A DNA stretch of 7,047 nt from positions 1 to 7,047 of the forward strand of contig JAKANT010000085.1 of assembly GCA_021823635.1 (NCBI GenBank). The letters run 5' to 3'. Both the position numbers and the translations under genes were made by a program. Each line of letters starts with the position of its first letter. The stretch's first letter is position 1. Below, in pieces: positions 1-6,722 of the stretch. The notes beneath the pieces are model-generated. The model saw only the letters and a program-made list of their open reading frames with translations, was not told where the DNA came from and ran no database searches. Source of the DNA: Pseudomonadota bacterium (GTDB taxonomy: Bacteria; Pseudomonadota; Gammaproteobacteria; Burkholderiales; Burkholderiaceae_F).

Positions 1-468
1 CCCGATGTGTGTGTAGCGGATGATGCCCTCGCGGTCGATCACGAACGTCTCCGGCACGCCGTAGACGCCGAATTCGATGCCGACCGCGCCGTCGCGGTCG
101 GCCACCGTCACCAGGTACGGATCGCCAAGGTCACGCAGCCACTTCAGCGCGTTGGCGGCGTCGTCCTTGTAGTTCAGCCCCACCAGCGGCACCGGTGCGT
201 CGCGCGCGAAGTCGTTCCACAACGGATGCTCTTCGCGGCACGGCGCGCACCATGACGCCCACACGTTCAGGATCCACACCTGACCGAGCATTTGTTTGCT
301 GGAAAACGTCTCGGCTGCGCCTAGCTTGGGCCGCTCGAACAGCGGCGCCGGCTTGCCGATCAGCGGCGACGGTACTTCGCGCGGGTTCAGCCAAAGGCCG
401 CGCAGCAGGAACGCCGCCAGCACGACGAAAGCCGCCAGCGGCAGAAGAAAGACGAGCTTGCGGTTCAT
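1..468 (-). CDS. ccmG: CcmG/DsbE thiol:disulfide oxidoreductase of cytochrome c maturation (3' end cut by window edge)
   Basis: This is a membrane-anchored periplasmic thioredoxin-like protein that reduces the CcmH/apocytochrome thiols, so that heme can be attached to CXXCH motifs. I translated 156 codons from the ATG at 468-466 to base 1, all open; the C-terminus lies outside the window. Residues 5-22 form a hydrophobic N-terminal signal anchor. The active site is WCAPC at residues 73-77, inside the typical stretch ILNVWASWCAPCREEHP. The segment GVYGVPETFVIDREG (134-148) carries the cis-proline loop of the TlpA/DsbE family. The start follows an AGGA ribosome-binding sequence by 6 bases and lies 34 bases after the ccmF stop. 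Position after ccmF is the usual one for dsbE in System I operons. ResA/TlpA is the alternative family name, but the GVYGVPETF motif and the operon context favour CcmG. Confidence 0.94.
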   Translation of the reverse strand, partial: MNRKLVFLLPLAAFVVLAAFLLRGLWLNPREVPSPLIGKPAPLFERPKLGAAETFSSKQMLGQVWILNVWASWCAPCREEHPLWNDFARDAPVPLVGLNYKDDAANALKWLRDLGDPYLVTVADRDGAVGIEFGVYGVPETFVIDREGIIRYTHIG

Positions 469-474
469 CGTCGA

Positions 475-478
475 TCCT
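475..478 (-). promoter_or_regulatory. Ribosome-binding site of ccmG
   Basis: AGGA on the minus strand lies 6 bases upstream of the ATG at 468-466. It supports this start, from which the signal anchor begins immediately. The site sits in the 34-base ccmF-ccmG spacer (469-502). Confidence 0.6.
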
Positions 479-502
479 GCCGTCGTGGGGTTCGAACGCC
501 GC

Positions 503-2473
503 TCACGCCGGCTGCGCCGCGGCGGCGGTCGCGCGTTGCGCCTGCGTGCGATAGCGGCGGTCGGACGCGGCGAGGAAGCCGCCGAGCGCCATCAGCACGG
601 CGCCGCCCCAGATCCAGGTGACGAAGGGCTTGTAGTAGACGCGTAGCGTCCACGCGCCGGCCGCGTCCACCGGTTCGCCGAGCGAGACGTACAGGTCGCC
701 GGTGATGCCGGAGCGGATCGCGGCCTCGGTCATCGGCATCTGCGACTGCGCGAAGTACACGCGTTTTTCGGGGTGCAGCACCGCGAACGGCTTGCCGTCG
801 CGCGTCACCTCCACCGTGCCGCGCGCGGCGGTGTAGTTCGGCCCGCGCGCCTCGCGCACGCCGACGAAGCGGAACGTGTAGTCGCGCAGCGTGAGCGTGT
901 CGCCCACGCCCATTTTCACGTCGCGCTCGATTTCGTAGCCCTTGACCGTGGTGACGCCGACGATGAACACCGCGATGCCCAGGTGCGCGACCATCATTCC
1001 CCACCAGCCGCGCGGCTGCCGCAGCGCGGCCGCGAGCCGCCCGCCGCCGGCATGGCGCACTTGGTGCCGCACCTGCTCGAACGAACTCGCCACGATCCAG
1101 GCGGCGAGCCAGTAGCCGAACGCGATCATCGGCGAGAAGCGCCCGCCGACGAACGGCAGCGCGAGCGCCACGACCAGCGACACGCCGAGCGCCCAGCGCA
1201 GCCGCGTCCATAGGTCGGGCAACGGCGCGCTCTTCCAGCGCGCCACCGGGCCCACGCCCATCAGAAACACCAGCGGCGCCATGATCGGCACGAATACCGC
1301 GTCGAAGTACGGCGGCCCGACCGAGATCTTGCCCAGGCCGAGGGCGTCGAGGAAAAGCGGATACAGCGTGCCGAGCAGCACCGAGGCGGTCGCGACCGCC
1401 AGCAGCACGTTGTTTCCGAGCAGCATCGATTCGCGCGACACGGCGTCGAAGCGGCCGCCGATGCCCACGCGCGGCGCGCGCCACGCGAACAGCGCCAGCG
1501 ACGCGCCGATCACGAGCACCAGGAACAGCAGGATGAACACGCCGCGCTTCGGATCGGTGGCGAACGCGTGCACGCTGGTCAGCACGCCCGAGCGCACCAG
1601 GAACGTGCCGAGCAGCGACAGCGAGAAGGCGAGGATCGCCAGCAGCACGGTCCACGCCTTGAACGTGCCGCGCTTCTCGGTCACCGCCAGCGAGTGGATC
1701 AGCGCGGTGCCGACCAGCCAGGGCATGAAGGAGGCGTTTTCCACCGGGTCCCAGAACCACCAGCCGCCCCAGCCGAGTTCGTAATAAGCCCACTACGACC
1801 CGAGCGCGATGCCACCGGTCAGGAAGCACCACGCGGCCGTCGTCCACGGGCGCGACCAGCGCGCCCAAGCGGCGTCGAGCCGGCCGCCGAGCAGCGCGGC
1901 GATCGCGAAGGCGAACGCCACCGAGAAGCCGACGTAGCCCATGTAGAGCATCGGCGGGTGCAGCACCATGCCCGGGTCTTGCAGTAGCGGATTGAGGTCG
2001 CGCCCTTCCGGCGCGGGCGGCAGCAGGCGGTCGAACGGGTCGGACGTGGTGAGCATGAACAGGATGAAGCCTGCGCTCACCAGCCCCATCACGCCGAGCA
2101 CTCGCGCAACCATCTCCTCGGGCAGATGGCGGCTGAAGGCCGCCACCGCCACCGACCAAAACGCCAGCATCAACACCCACAGCAGCATTGAGCCTTCGTG
2201 CGAACCCCAGGACGCCGCCACCTTGTACGGCAGCGGCAGCAGGGTGTTGGAGTTCATCGCCACGTTCAGCACCGAGAAATCGCTGGTCACGAATGCATGC
2301 ACGAGGCAGCCCCAGGCCGCGGCCACGAAGACGAACTGCGCCTGCGCTGCCGGCCGTGCCAGCGCCATCCAGCGCCGATCGCCGCGCGCCGCGCCGGCCA
2401 GCGGCAGCGTGCCCTGCACCAGCGCGATCAACAGCGCCAGGATCAGCGCGAAGTGCCCGAGTTCGGGGATCAT
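503..2473 (-). pseudogene. ccmF: Cytochrome c heme lyase subunit CcmF, interrupted by an in-frame amber codon
   Basis: CcmF is the large polytopic inner-membrane subunit that, with CcmH, ligates heme from CcmE to apocytochrome c. The frame runs from the ATG at 2473 to the TGA at 505-503: 657 codons including the stop, normal for the family. Codon 227 (1795-1793) is TAG, so conventional translation gives only 226 residues, MIPELGHFALILAL to GGIALGS. Homology resumes at the next codon in the same frame with WAYYELGWGGWWFWDPVENA, which includes the WWD heme motif (about 235-242). The four histidines matching the known E. coli ligands are present: H172 (LHPPMLYMGYVG), H260 (TALIHSLAVTEKRG), H302 (TSVHAFATDP) and H497 (MVAHLGIAVF). 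The truncated product would lack WWD and three of these. No other lesion is visible, so the change is recent, suppressed or a sequence error. The gene starts 7 bases after the ccmE stop, with a GAGGA ribosome-binding site. Confidence 0.95.
1793..1795 (-). other. Premature amber (TAG) codon inside ccmF
   Basis: The plus strand reads CTA at 1793-1795, which is TAG on the coding strand. The preceding codon is TCG (Ser226) and the next is TGG (Trp228). Family members that I recall read GSWWAYYELGWGG or GSAWAYYELGWGG here, so the most economical ancestral codon is TGG with one G-to-A transition. There is no insertion or deletion: the distance from the ATG at 2473 to downstream landmarks stays a multiple of three. 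Confidence 0.95.
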
Positions 2474-2477
2474 CGCG

Positions 2478-2482
2478 TCCTC
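2478..2482 (-). promoter_or_regulatory. Ribosome-binding site of ccmF, overlapping the ccmE stop
   Basis: GAGGA on the minus strand lies 4 bases before the ccmF ATG at 2473-2471 and shares bases with the ccmE stop TGA at 2483-2481. It fixes the ccmF start and suggests translational coupling of ccmE and ccmF. Confidence 0.7.
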
Positions 2483-2921
2483 ACGGCTTCAAGGTCTTCT
2501 GCGCCTTGGCCGCCTGTTCCAGCGCATGCGCGGCCTCGGGCGGCATGTAGTTCTCGTCGTGCTTGGCCAGCACCTCGGAGGCGCGGAACACGCCGTCGGC
2601 GCCGAGCCGGCCCTGCGCCACCACGCCTTTGCCCTCGCGGAACAGGTCCGGCAGGATGCCTTGATACACGACCGGGATCGCGTGCGCGGTGTCGGTGACC
2701 TTGAAGCTGACCGTCACACCGTCGCGTTTGACGCTGCCGGCTTCGACCATGCCGCCGATACGAAACGGCCGTTCCACCGGCGCCTTGTTCGCGGCCACGT
2801 CCGACGGCGAGAAGAAGAACACCAGGTTCTGCCGGAACGCCGACAGGATCAGCGCGGTCGCCACGCCCAGCGCCGCCAGGCCGGCGACGATCAGCGCCAT
2901 GCGCTTGTGCCGCGGCTTCAT
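2481..2921 (-). CDS. ccmE: Periplasmic heme chaperone CcmE
   Basis: CcmE is a membrane-anchored periplasmic chaperone that binds heme covalently through a histidine, receives it from CcmC/CcmD and delivers it to CcmF/CcmH. The protein is 146 residues, typical for the family. Residues 1-7 are basic and about 8-27 form the single N-terminal membrane anchor. A beta-rich OB-fold domain follows (about 40-118). The heme-binding segment LAKHDENYMPPE carries His121 and Tyr125, the classical HxxxY arrangement. The C-terminal tail is Ala/Lys-rich and flexible. The ATG at 2921-2919 overlaps the ccmD stop as ATGA. The same frame stays open much further upstream across ccmD and ccmC, but that extension has no homology, and MKPRHKRMALIVAGL is the expected N-terminus. 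The gene sits between ccmD and ccmF as in most System I operons. Confidence 0.97.
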   Translation of the reverse strand: MKPRHKRMALIVAGLAALGVATALILSAFRQNLVFFFSPSDVAANKAPVERPFRIGGMVEAGSVKRDGVTVSFKVTDTAHAIPVVYQGILPDLFREGKGVVAQGRLGADGVFRASEVLAKHDENYMPPEAAHALEQAAKAQKTLKP

Positions 2922-3106
2922 GGCTGCGAATCCCGCTCGCGGTCGATGCGCGCCTGGCGCGCGACCTCGCGCTCGGCGCGCCGCCGGCGCGCGCGCAGCG
3001 ACCAGACTTCGAGCGCGATCAACGCCACCGTCACGCCATAGGCGCCCCAGACGAACGGCGCGTAGCCGCCCATGTGCAAGAAATTCGAGACACTGCCCCA
3101 CTGCAT
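2918..3106 (-). CDS. ccmD: Heme exporter small membrane protein CcmD
   Basis: CcmD is a small inner-membrane protein needed to release holo-CcmE from the CcmABC complex. The product is 62 residues: a short N-terminal stretch, the family signature MGGYAPFVWGAYGVT (about 12-26), one transmembrane helix (about 15-36), and a strongly basic Arg-rich cytoplasmic tail (RARRRRAEREVARQARIDRER). The ATG at 3106 is preferred to the internal ATG at MGGYAP. It has a GAGG site 5 bases upstream, and family members have residues before MGGYA. The stop overlaps the ccmE start by 4 bases. The upstream ccmC stop is 15 bases away and in the same reading frame. Confidence 0.95.
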   Translation of the reverse strand: MQWGSVSNFLHMGGYAPFVWGAYGVTVALIALEVWSLRARRRRAEREVARQARIDRERDSQP

Positions 3107-3111
3107 CGCCG

Positions 3112-3115
3112 CCTC
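3112..3115 (-). promoter_or_regulatory. Ribosome-binding site of ccmD
   Basis: GAGG on the minus strand lies 5 bases upstream of the ATG at 3106-3104, in the 15-base ccmC-ccmD spacer. It decides the ccmD start in favour of this ATG over the internal Met12. Confidence 0.6.
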
Positions 3116-3121
3116 GACTGT

Positions 3122-3886
3122 CTACCGTTTGCCGGCCACCGCTTCCTGCGCCCAGGCGTTGCGCCGCTCGCGCTCGAGCATGATCGCGCGCACGCGGGTA
3201 AGGATGGCCGCGATCGAATACATCCAGAACGCGAACACCATCACCAGCATTCCGGCCAGCATGATGCCTGCCATCGACGAGCCGCCGGGGCGCACGGAGG
3301 CGCCTTGGTGCAGCGTGTTCCACCACTGCACCGAAAAATAGATGATGGGCACGTTGACCACCCCGACCAGCGCCAACACCGCGGCCGCGCGGTCGGCGCG
3401 GCGCGCATCGTCGATCGCCGCCTGCAGCGCCATGAAGCCGAGATAAAGGAACAGCAGGATCAGCGTCGAGGTCAGCCGCGCGTCCCACACCCAATACGTG
3501 CCCCAGGTCGGCCGGCCCCACAGCGCGCCGGTCCACAGCGAAATGAATGCCATCAGCGCGCCGGTGGGGGCGATCGCGCTGGCCAGCATCGCCGATACGC
3601 GCGTGTTGAAGGCCAGTCCGACACCGGCCCAGAACGCCATCACCACGTACAGAAACATCGCCATCCAGGCCGCCGGCACGTGGATGAAGATGATGCGGTA
3701 GCTGTCGCCCTGCTGGAAATCGGTGGGCGCGACGAAAAAGCCGATGTAAAGCCCGAGGGCAGTCAGCAGCGCCGCCAGCGCGGCGAACCACGGTGCCAGC
3801 TTGCCCGCTAGGCGGTAGAACTCCGGCGGTGCGGCGTAGCGGAACAGGCGGAAGCCCGGTGCGGCGCTGGCGGTGGTCGACGTCAT
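3122..3886 (-). CDS. ccmC: Heme transporter/handling protein CcmC
   Basis: CcmC is the inner-membrane heme-handling protein that presents heme on the periplasmic face and attaches it to CcmE. The product is 254 residues with about six transmembrane helices. The tryptophan-rich heme motif is WGTYWVWDARLTS (about 128-140). The two periplasmic axial histidines are H69 (YRIIFIHVPAAW) and H193 (NTLHQGAS), matching the conserved pair in E. coli CcmC. The N-terminus through about residue 30 (APPEFYRLAGKLAPW) also fits the family. The ATG at 3886 is the first usable start after the in-frame stop at 3961-3959, although no clear Shine-Dalgarno sequence precedes it. The gene ends in TAG (3124-3122), in frame with ccmD. 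It follows ccmB after an unusually long 123-base gap. Confidence 0.97.
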   Translation of the reverse strand: MTSTTASAAPGFRLFRYAAPPEFYRLAGKLAPWFAALAALLTALGLYIGFFVAPTDFQQGDSYRIIFIHVPAAWMAMFLYVVMAFWAGVGLAFNTRVSAMLASAIAPTGALMAFISLWTGALWGRPTWGTYWVWDARLTSTLILLFLYLGFMALQAAIDDARRADRAAAVLALVGVVNVPIIYFSVQWWNTLHQGASVRPGGSSMAGIMLAGMLVMVFAFWMYSIAAILTRVRAIMLERERRNAWAQEAVAGKR

Positions 3887-4009
3887 CGGGCAAAGGCTAC
3901 GGGCGAGTCGTTGAGCGCGGATTGCGCCCGCGCAAACCGACCGGGCGCGATTTGGCCGTCAGACAGGTCGATCGGCGCAGGATTCCCGCAAACGGGACGG
4001 GCGGCCGGA
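3887..4009. other. ccmB-ccmC intergenic region, 123 bases
   Basis: This is the only sizeable gap in the ccm cluster. Two small perfect inverted repeats are visible: GCGCGG/CCGCGC with a 7-base loop (3915-3933), and TCCCG/CGGGA with a 4-base loop (3984-3997). Neither is followed by a T-run on the minus strand, so neither looks like an intrinsic terminator. No convincing -35/-10 promoter, small gene or Shine-Dalgarno sequence ahead of ccmC was recognised. Confidence 0.5.
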
Positions 4010-4678
4010 TTATTCCAGAGAGATGCGCAGCGCCGCCGCGATTGCCCACGGCGCCAGTACGGTCGCGGCCAGCGAAAACGCAGCCAGCAGCAGCAGGTGC
4101 GCCTGCGGCGACAGGCCGCCGGCCACGGCCTCCACGCTGCCTGCGCCGAAGATCAGCACCGGCACGTAAAGCGGCAAAACCAGCAGCGACAACAGCACGC
4201 CGCCGCCGCGCAGCCCCAGCGTCAAGGCCGCACCGACCGCACCGATCAGCGACAGCGCCGGCGTGCCGAGCGCGAGCGCCGTCGCGAGCGTGGCGGTGGC
4301 GTCGGCCGGCAAGTCGAACATCACGCCGAGCGGCATCGCCATCGCGGTGATCGGCAGACCCGTCACCAGCCAATGCGCGGCGACCTTGCCGAGGACGATC
4401 GCCGCCAGCGGCTCGGGCGCGAGCAGCATTTGCTCGAGCGTGCCGTCGGCGAGATCGTGCGCGAACAGCCGGTTCAGCGACAGGATCGAGGCGAGCAGCG
4501 CCGCCACCCACACCATGCCCGGCGCGATCGTGCGCAGCGTCTCGGGCTCCGGGCCCACGCCGAGCGGCACCATCGTCACGACGACGACGAAAAACAGCAG
4601 CGTATTGGCGACGTCCGCGCGCTGGCGTGCCGCCAGCAGCAGGTCACGCCGGATCACCTGCGCGACGGCGCCGATCAC
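4010..4678 (-). CDS. ccmB: Heme exporter ABC permease CcmB
   Basis: CcmB is the membrane permease that pairs with the ATPase CcmA. In System I the CcmAB unit, together with CcmCD, uses ATP to release heme-loaded CcmE. The product is 222 residues, the normal size, with about six hydrophobic segments. Family landmarks are TLLFFVVVVTMVPLGVGPEPE (about 26-46), IAPGMVWVAALLASILSLNRLFAHDLADGTLEQM, AHWLVTGLPI, and the end AAALRISLE. Translation starts at GTG (4678-4676), which overlaps the ccmA stop as GTGA. A GGGAG site 5 bases upstream supports this start. The stop is TAA at 4012-4010. Confidence 0.96.
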   Translation of the reverse strand: MIGAVAQVIRRDLLLAARQRADVANTLLFFVVVVTMVPLGVGPEPETLRTIAPGMVWVAALLASILSLNRLFAHDLADGTLEQMLLAPEPLAAIVLGKVAAHWLVTGLPITAMAMPLGVMFDLPADATATLATALALGTPALSLIGAVGAALTLGLRGGGVLLSLLVLPLYVPVLIFGAGSVEAVAGGLSPQAHLLLLAAFSLAATVLAPWAIAAALRISLE

Positions 4679-5304
4679 GCCGGCTCCCGTGCCGCGAGCT
4701 CCAGCCGCTCGACGCGGCCGGGCAGATCGACCGGCTGGTGCGTGGTGAGCATGACGATGCCGCCACGCGCGAGGTGCCCGCCGATCAGGGCATTCAACAC
4801 CGCTGCGCCGCGCGCATCGAGCGCGGTGTACGGCTCATCCAGCACCCACAACGTCGCGGCTGCGGCGCTTTGCAGCCGGGCCAGCGCCACGCGCCGGCGC
4901 TGGCCCTGGGAGAGCGTGCGCGCCGGCCGGTCCTCGAAGCCGGCTAGCCCCAGCGCGCGCAAGGCGGCGCGCGCGTCTTCCTGCCCGCAGGCGCGGCCGG
5001 CGATCGCAGCGGCGAAGCGCACGTTCTCGGCCGCGGTGAGGTCGTCCTTCACGCCGTTCAGATGGCCGACGTAAGCGAGTTCGCCCCAGAACGCCTCGCG
5101 CAGCCGGCGCGTCGGCGTTCCGCGCCAGCGCACCTCGCCGGCCGTGGGCGCGAGCAGCCCGCAGACGATGCGCAGCAGGCTGGTCTTTCCGGCACCGTTT
5201 TCGCCCACCACGTGCAGACAGGTGCCCGGTTCGACGCGAAACGAAAGCGCGGCGAACAGCAGGCGTTCGCCGCGCTCGCAGGCAAGGTCGATTCCCTCGA
5301 GCAT
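4675..5304 (-). CDS. ccmA: Heme exporter ATP-binding protein CcmA
   Basis: CcmA is the cytoplasmic ABC ATPase of the CcmAB complex. The 209-residue product has Walker A GENGAGKT (34-41), a shortened ABC signature LSQGQRRRVALARL (131-144), Walker B LWVLDEP (about 152-158) followed by YTALD, and the switch histidine in TTHQ (His189). The N-terminus MLEGIDLACERGERLLFAALSF matches the family, so the ATG at 5304 is a sound choice even though no Shine-Dalgarno sequence is evident. The 34-base spacer to the pelG stop (5305-5338) holds no recognisable promoter or terminator. CcmA may therefore be transcribed from inside or through the pel genes. The stop overlaps the ccmB start by 4 bases. Confidence 0.97.
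   Translation of the reverse strand: MLEGIDLACERGERLLFAALSFRVEPGTCLHVVGENGAGKTSLLRIVCGLLAPTAGEVRWRGTPTRRLREAFWGELAYVGHLNGVKDDLTAAENVRFAAAIAGRACGQEDARAALRALGLAGFEDRPARTLSQGQRRRVALARLQSAAAATLWVLDEPYTALDARGAAVLNALIGGHLARGGIVMLTTHQPVDLPGRVERLELAAREPA
4684..4688 (-). promoter_or_regulatory. Ribosome-binding site of ccmB
   Basis: GGGAG on the minus strand, within the last codons of ccmA, lies 5 bases before the GTG at 4678-4676. It supports the non-ATG start and translational coupling to ccmA. Confidence 0.65.
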
Positions 5305-5338
5305 CGGGCGGCGAGCGTACGGAAGAAGCGGCGCCGTC

Positions 5339-6721
5339 TCAACCCGCGGCCGGCTGCAGCATGAAGGTCTCGTACTCGAGCCGCTCGAATACGCGGTCTA
5401 AGGCGACCAAGCCGGCCACGCAGGCGATCAGCACGCCGCCCGCGTAGCCGTAGCCGAAATACTCGGGGCCGAGCGCGAGCGTGGCCCAGGTCAGCAGTCC
5501 GTTGGCGGCGGCGAAAAGCAGCACCAAGGCCGCCGCCAGCCGGCGCCGGTCGAGGTAATAGAGCACGTTGAGCACGCCGAGCAGCAGCACCTGCAAGCCG
5601 GCGCCCACCACCATGATCGCGAGCAGCGGCGCATACAGCGGTGAGATGCCCAGCCAGGCGAGCAGCGTCTCGCCGGCGGCGATCACCAGCAGCGCGGCGA
5701 TGGCCTGGATTTTGACGATTTCGAACAGCCCCAGGCGCGCCGATTCCACCATGCCGTTGCGGTGCCGTTCGATGGTGGCGAGCGAACCGCCGCCGCGCAC
5801 CGCGTTGCAGTAGGCGTCGTAGTGATCGACGAAATCGGTCTCCAGCCGCAGCAGGAACACCGCCATGCCGGGGATGATCGACAGGTAGGCGAGGAAGATC
5901 GGCAGGTCGTAGATCAGCGAGGCGCGCAGCGGTCCGATCACGGCCTGACTGGTGGCAGGCGTGAACCAGAACATCAGCTTGTCGAGCCAGATGCCCAGGT
6001 TGTAGGCGGCCCCGGCCAGCATCAGGCTCTTGAAGTGGCGGTCGCGGCGGAAGAACTCGAACGCCATGAAGCGGTCGGCCGGAAATTCGCGGATGATCAG
6101 TCCCAGCATGCCGGCGAGCAGCACCGCCTGGCCGAGCGCGAAGCCGGCCATCAGGCCGATCAGCCCCCACGCGTTCAGGGCGAGCGCGGCTAGCACCGAC
6201 ACGCCGTAGCCGATCGCGTACAGCGCGACGATCGCCTTGTACTGCTTCAGACCCGACAGCAGGATGGTGGCGATCCAGATGTTTCCCAGCAGTACCAGCG
6301 CCGCGGCGAACAGAAGCCGGAACGCGAGCGGCTGCTGCGGGAAGCCGAACAGCGCGAGCGCCAGTCCCAGCAGGCCGCAGCTCCAGGTGACCACCAGCAG
6401 CACGGCCTGGAAATTCGGCAGCACCGCGTCGTTGCGGCCCTCGAACAGGCGGTCGGCGACGAAGCGCGTGAACGAGAGCTGCCACGGGCCGGTGAGGATC
6501 AGGCTGGCGGCGATCAGGTAAGTGACCGCGACCTGGAACTGCGCCACTTGCGCCACCGCCCCGGTGGTGGCGGCCGCCAGCACGCCGACGGCGAACACGC
6601 CGAGAATGGAGAGCACCCATGGCCCGGAGCCGATCACCCCGGCGTAGCCGTAGGCGGCGAGCAGCGAAAGCAGCGTGCCGCGTTGCAGGATGCGGCGGAG
6701 CTCGAATCCGATGCCGGCCAC
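5339..6721 (-). CDS. pelG: Pel polysaccharide inner-membrane protein PelG
   Basis: PelG is a polytopic inner-membrane protein, distantly related to polysaccharide flippases. It acts with PelD, PelE and PelF in synthesis and translocation of the cationic GalN/GalNAc-rich exopolysaccharide Pel. The product is 460 residues, close to the roughly 456 of Pseudomonas aeruginosa PelG as I recall it. It begins with the family signature MAGIGFELRRILQRGTLLSL and SGPWVLSI (32-39), and has a dozen or so hydrophobic segments separated by short loops. The C-terminus ERLEYETFMLQPAAG is also PelG-like. Translation starts at GTG (6721-6719), one base after the pelF stop, with a GGGAG site inside the end of pelF. 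PelG is usually the last gene of pelABCDEFG, which fits its position here before ccmA. Confidence 0.95.
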   Translation of the reverse strand: MAGIGFELRRILQRGTLLSLLAAYGYAGVIGSGPWVLSILGVFAVGVLAAATTGAVAQVAQFQVAVTYLIAASLILTGPWQLSFTRFVADRLFEGRNDAVLPNFQAVLLVVTWSCGLLGLALALFGFPQQPLAFRLLFAAALVLLGNIWIATILLSGLKQYKAIVALYAIGYGVSVLAALALNAWGLIGLMAGFALGQAVLLAGMLGLIIREFPADRFMAFEFFRRDRHFKSLMLAGAAYNLGIWLDKLMFWFTPATSQAVIGPLRASLIYDLPIFLAYLSIIPGMAVFLLRLETDFVDHYDAYCNAVRGGGSLATIERHRNGMVESARLGLFEIVKIQAIAALLVIAAGETLLAWLGISPLYAPLLAIMVVGAGLQVLLLGVLNVLYYLDRRRLAAALVLLFAAANGLLTWATLALGPEYFGYGYAGGVLIACVAGLVALDRVFERLEYETFMLQPAAG

Positions 6722-6722
6722 T

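Noticed and set aside
1793..1795. Selenocysteine or pyrrolysine at the ccmF stop
   Set aside because: Selenocysteine uses TGA, not TAG. Pyrrolysine at a position normally Trp or Ala in CcmF has no precedent that I know, and no pyl genes are in the window.
465..2180. 571-residue open frame on the minus strand overlapping most of ccmF in another frame, and considered as evidence for a frameshift around the ccmF stop
   Set aside because: Its translation is Arg/Ala/Gly-rich low-complexity sequence with no recognisable domain. CcmF homology continues in the original frame on both sides of the TAG, so no frameshift is needed.
503..2473. A natural two-gene ccmF, like the split CcmFN/CcmFC proteins of plant mitochondria
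   Set aside because: There is no ribosome-binding site and start between the TAG and the WWD motif, so a second polypeptide could not contain the complete heme domain. The break is a single codon rather than an evolved gene junction.
1968..3041. 357-residue plus-strand frame antisense to ccmF, ccmE and ccmD
   Set aside because: It spans three well-supported genes on the opposite strand, has biased Arg/Ser/Ala composition and shows no family motif.
2481..3893. 470-residue frame that could make CcmE a fusion with a long N-terminal extension
   Set aside because: The upstream part is the out-of-frame reading of ccmC and ccmD. CcmE homology starts exactly at the ATG at 2921, with its membrane anchor.
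3915..3933. Possible intrinsic terminator between ccmB and ccmC
   Set aside because: The stem is only 6 bp and no T-run follows it on the minus strand. ccmC must also be expressed with the rest of the operon.
5058..6620. 520-residue minus-strand frame over pelG and the 5' part of ccmA
   Set aside because: It is an out-of-frame shadow of pelG caused by high GC. The segment near its end resembles frame-shifted ccmA only because it overlaps that gene.
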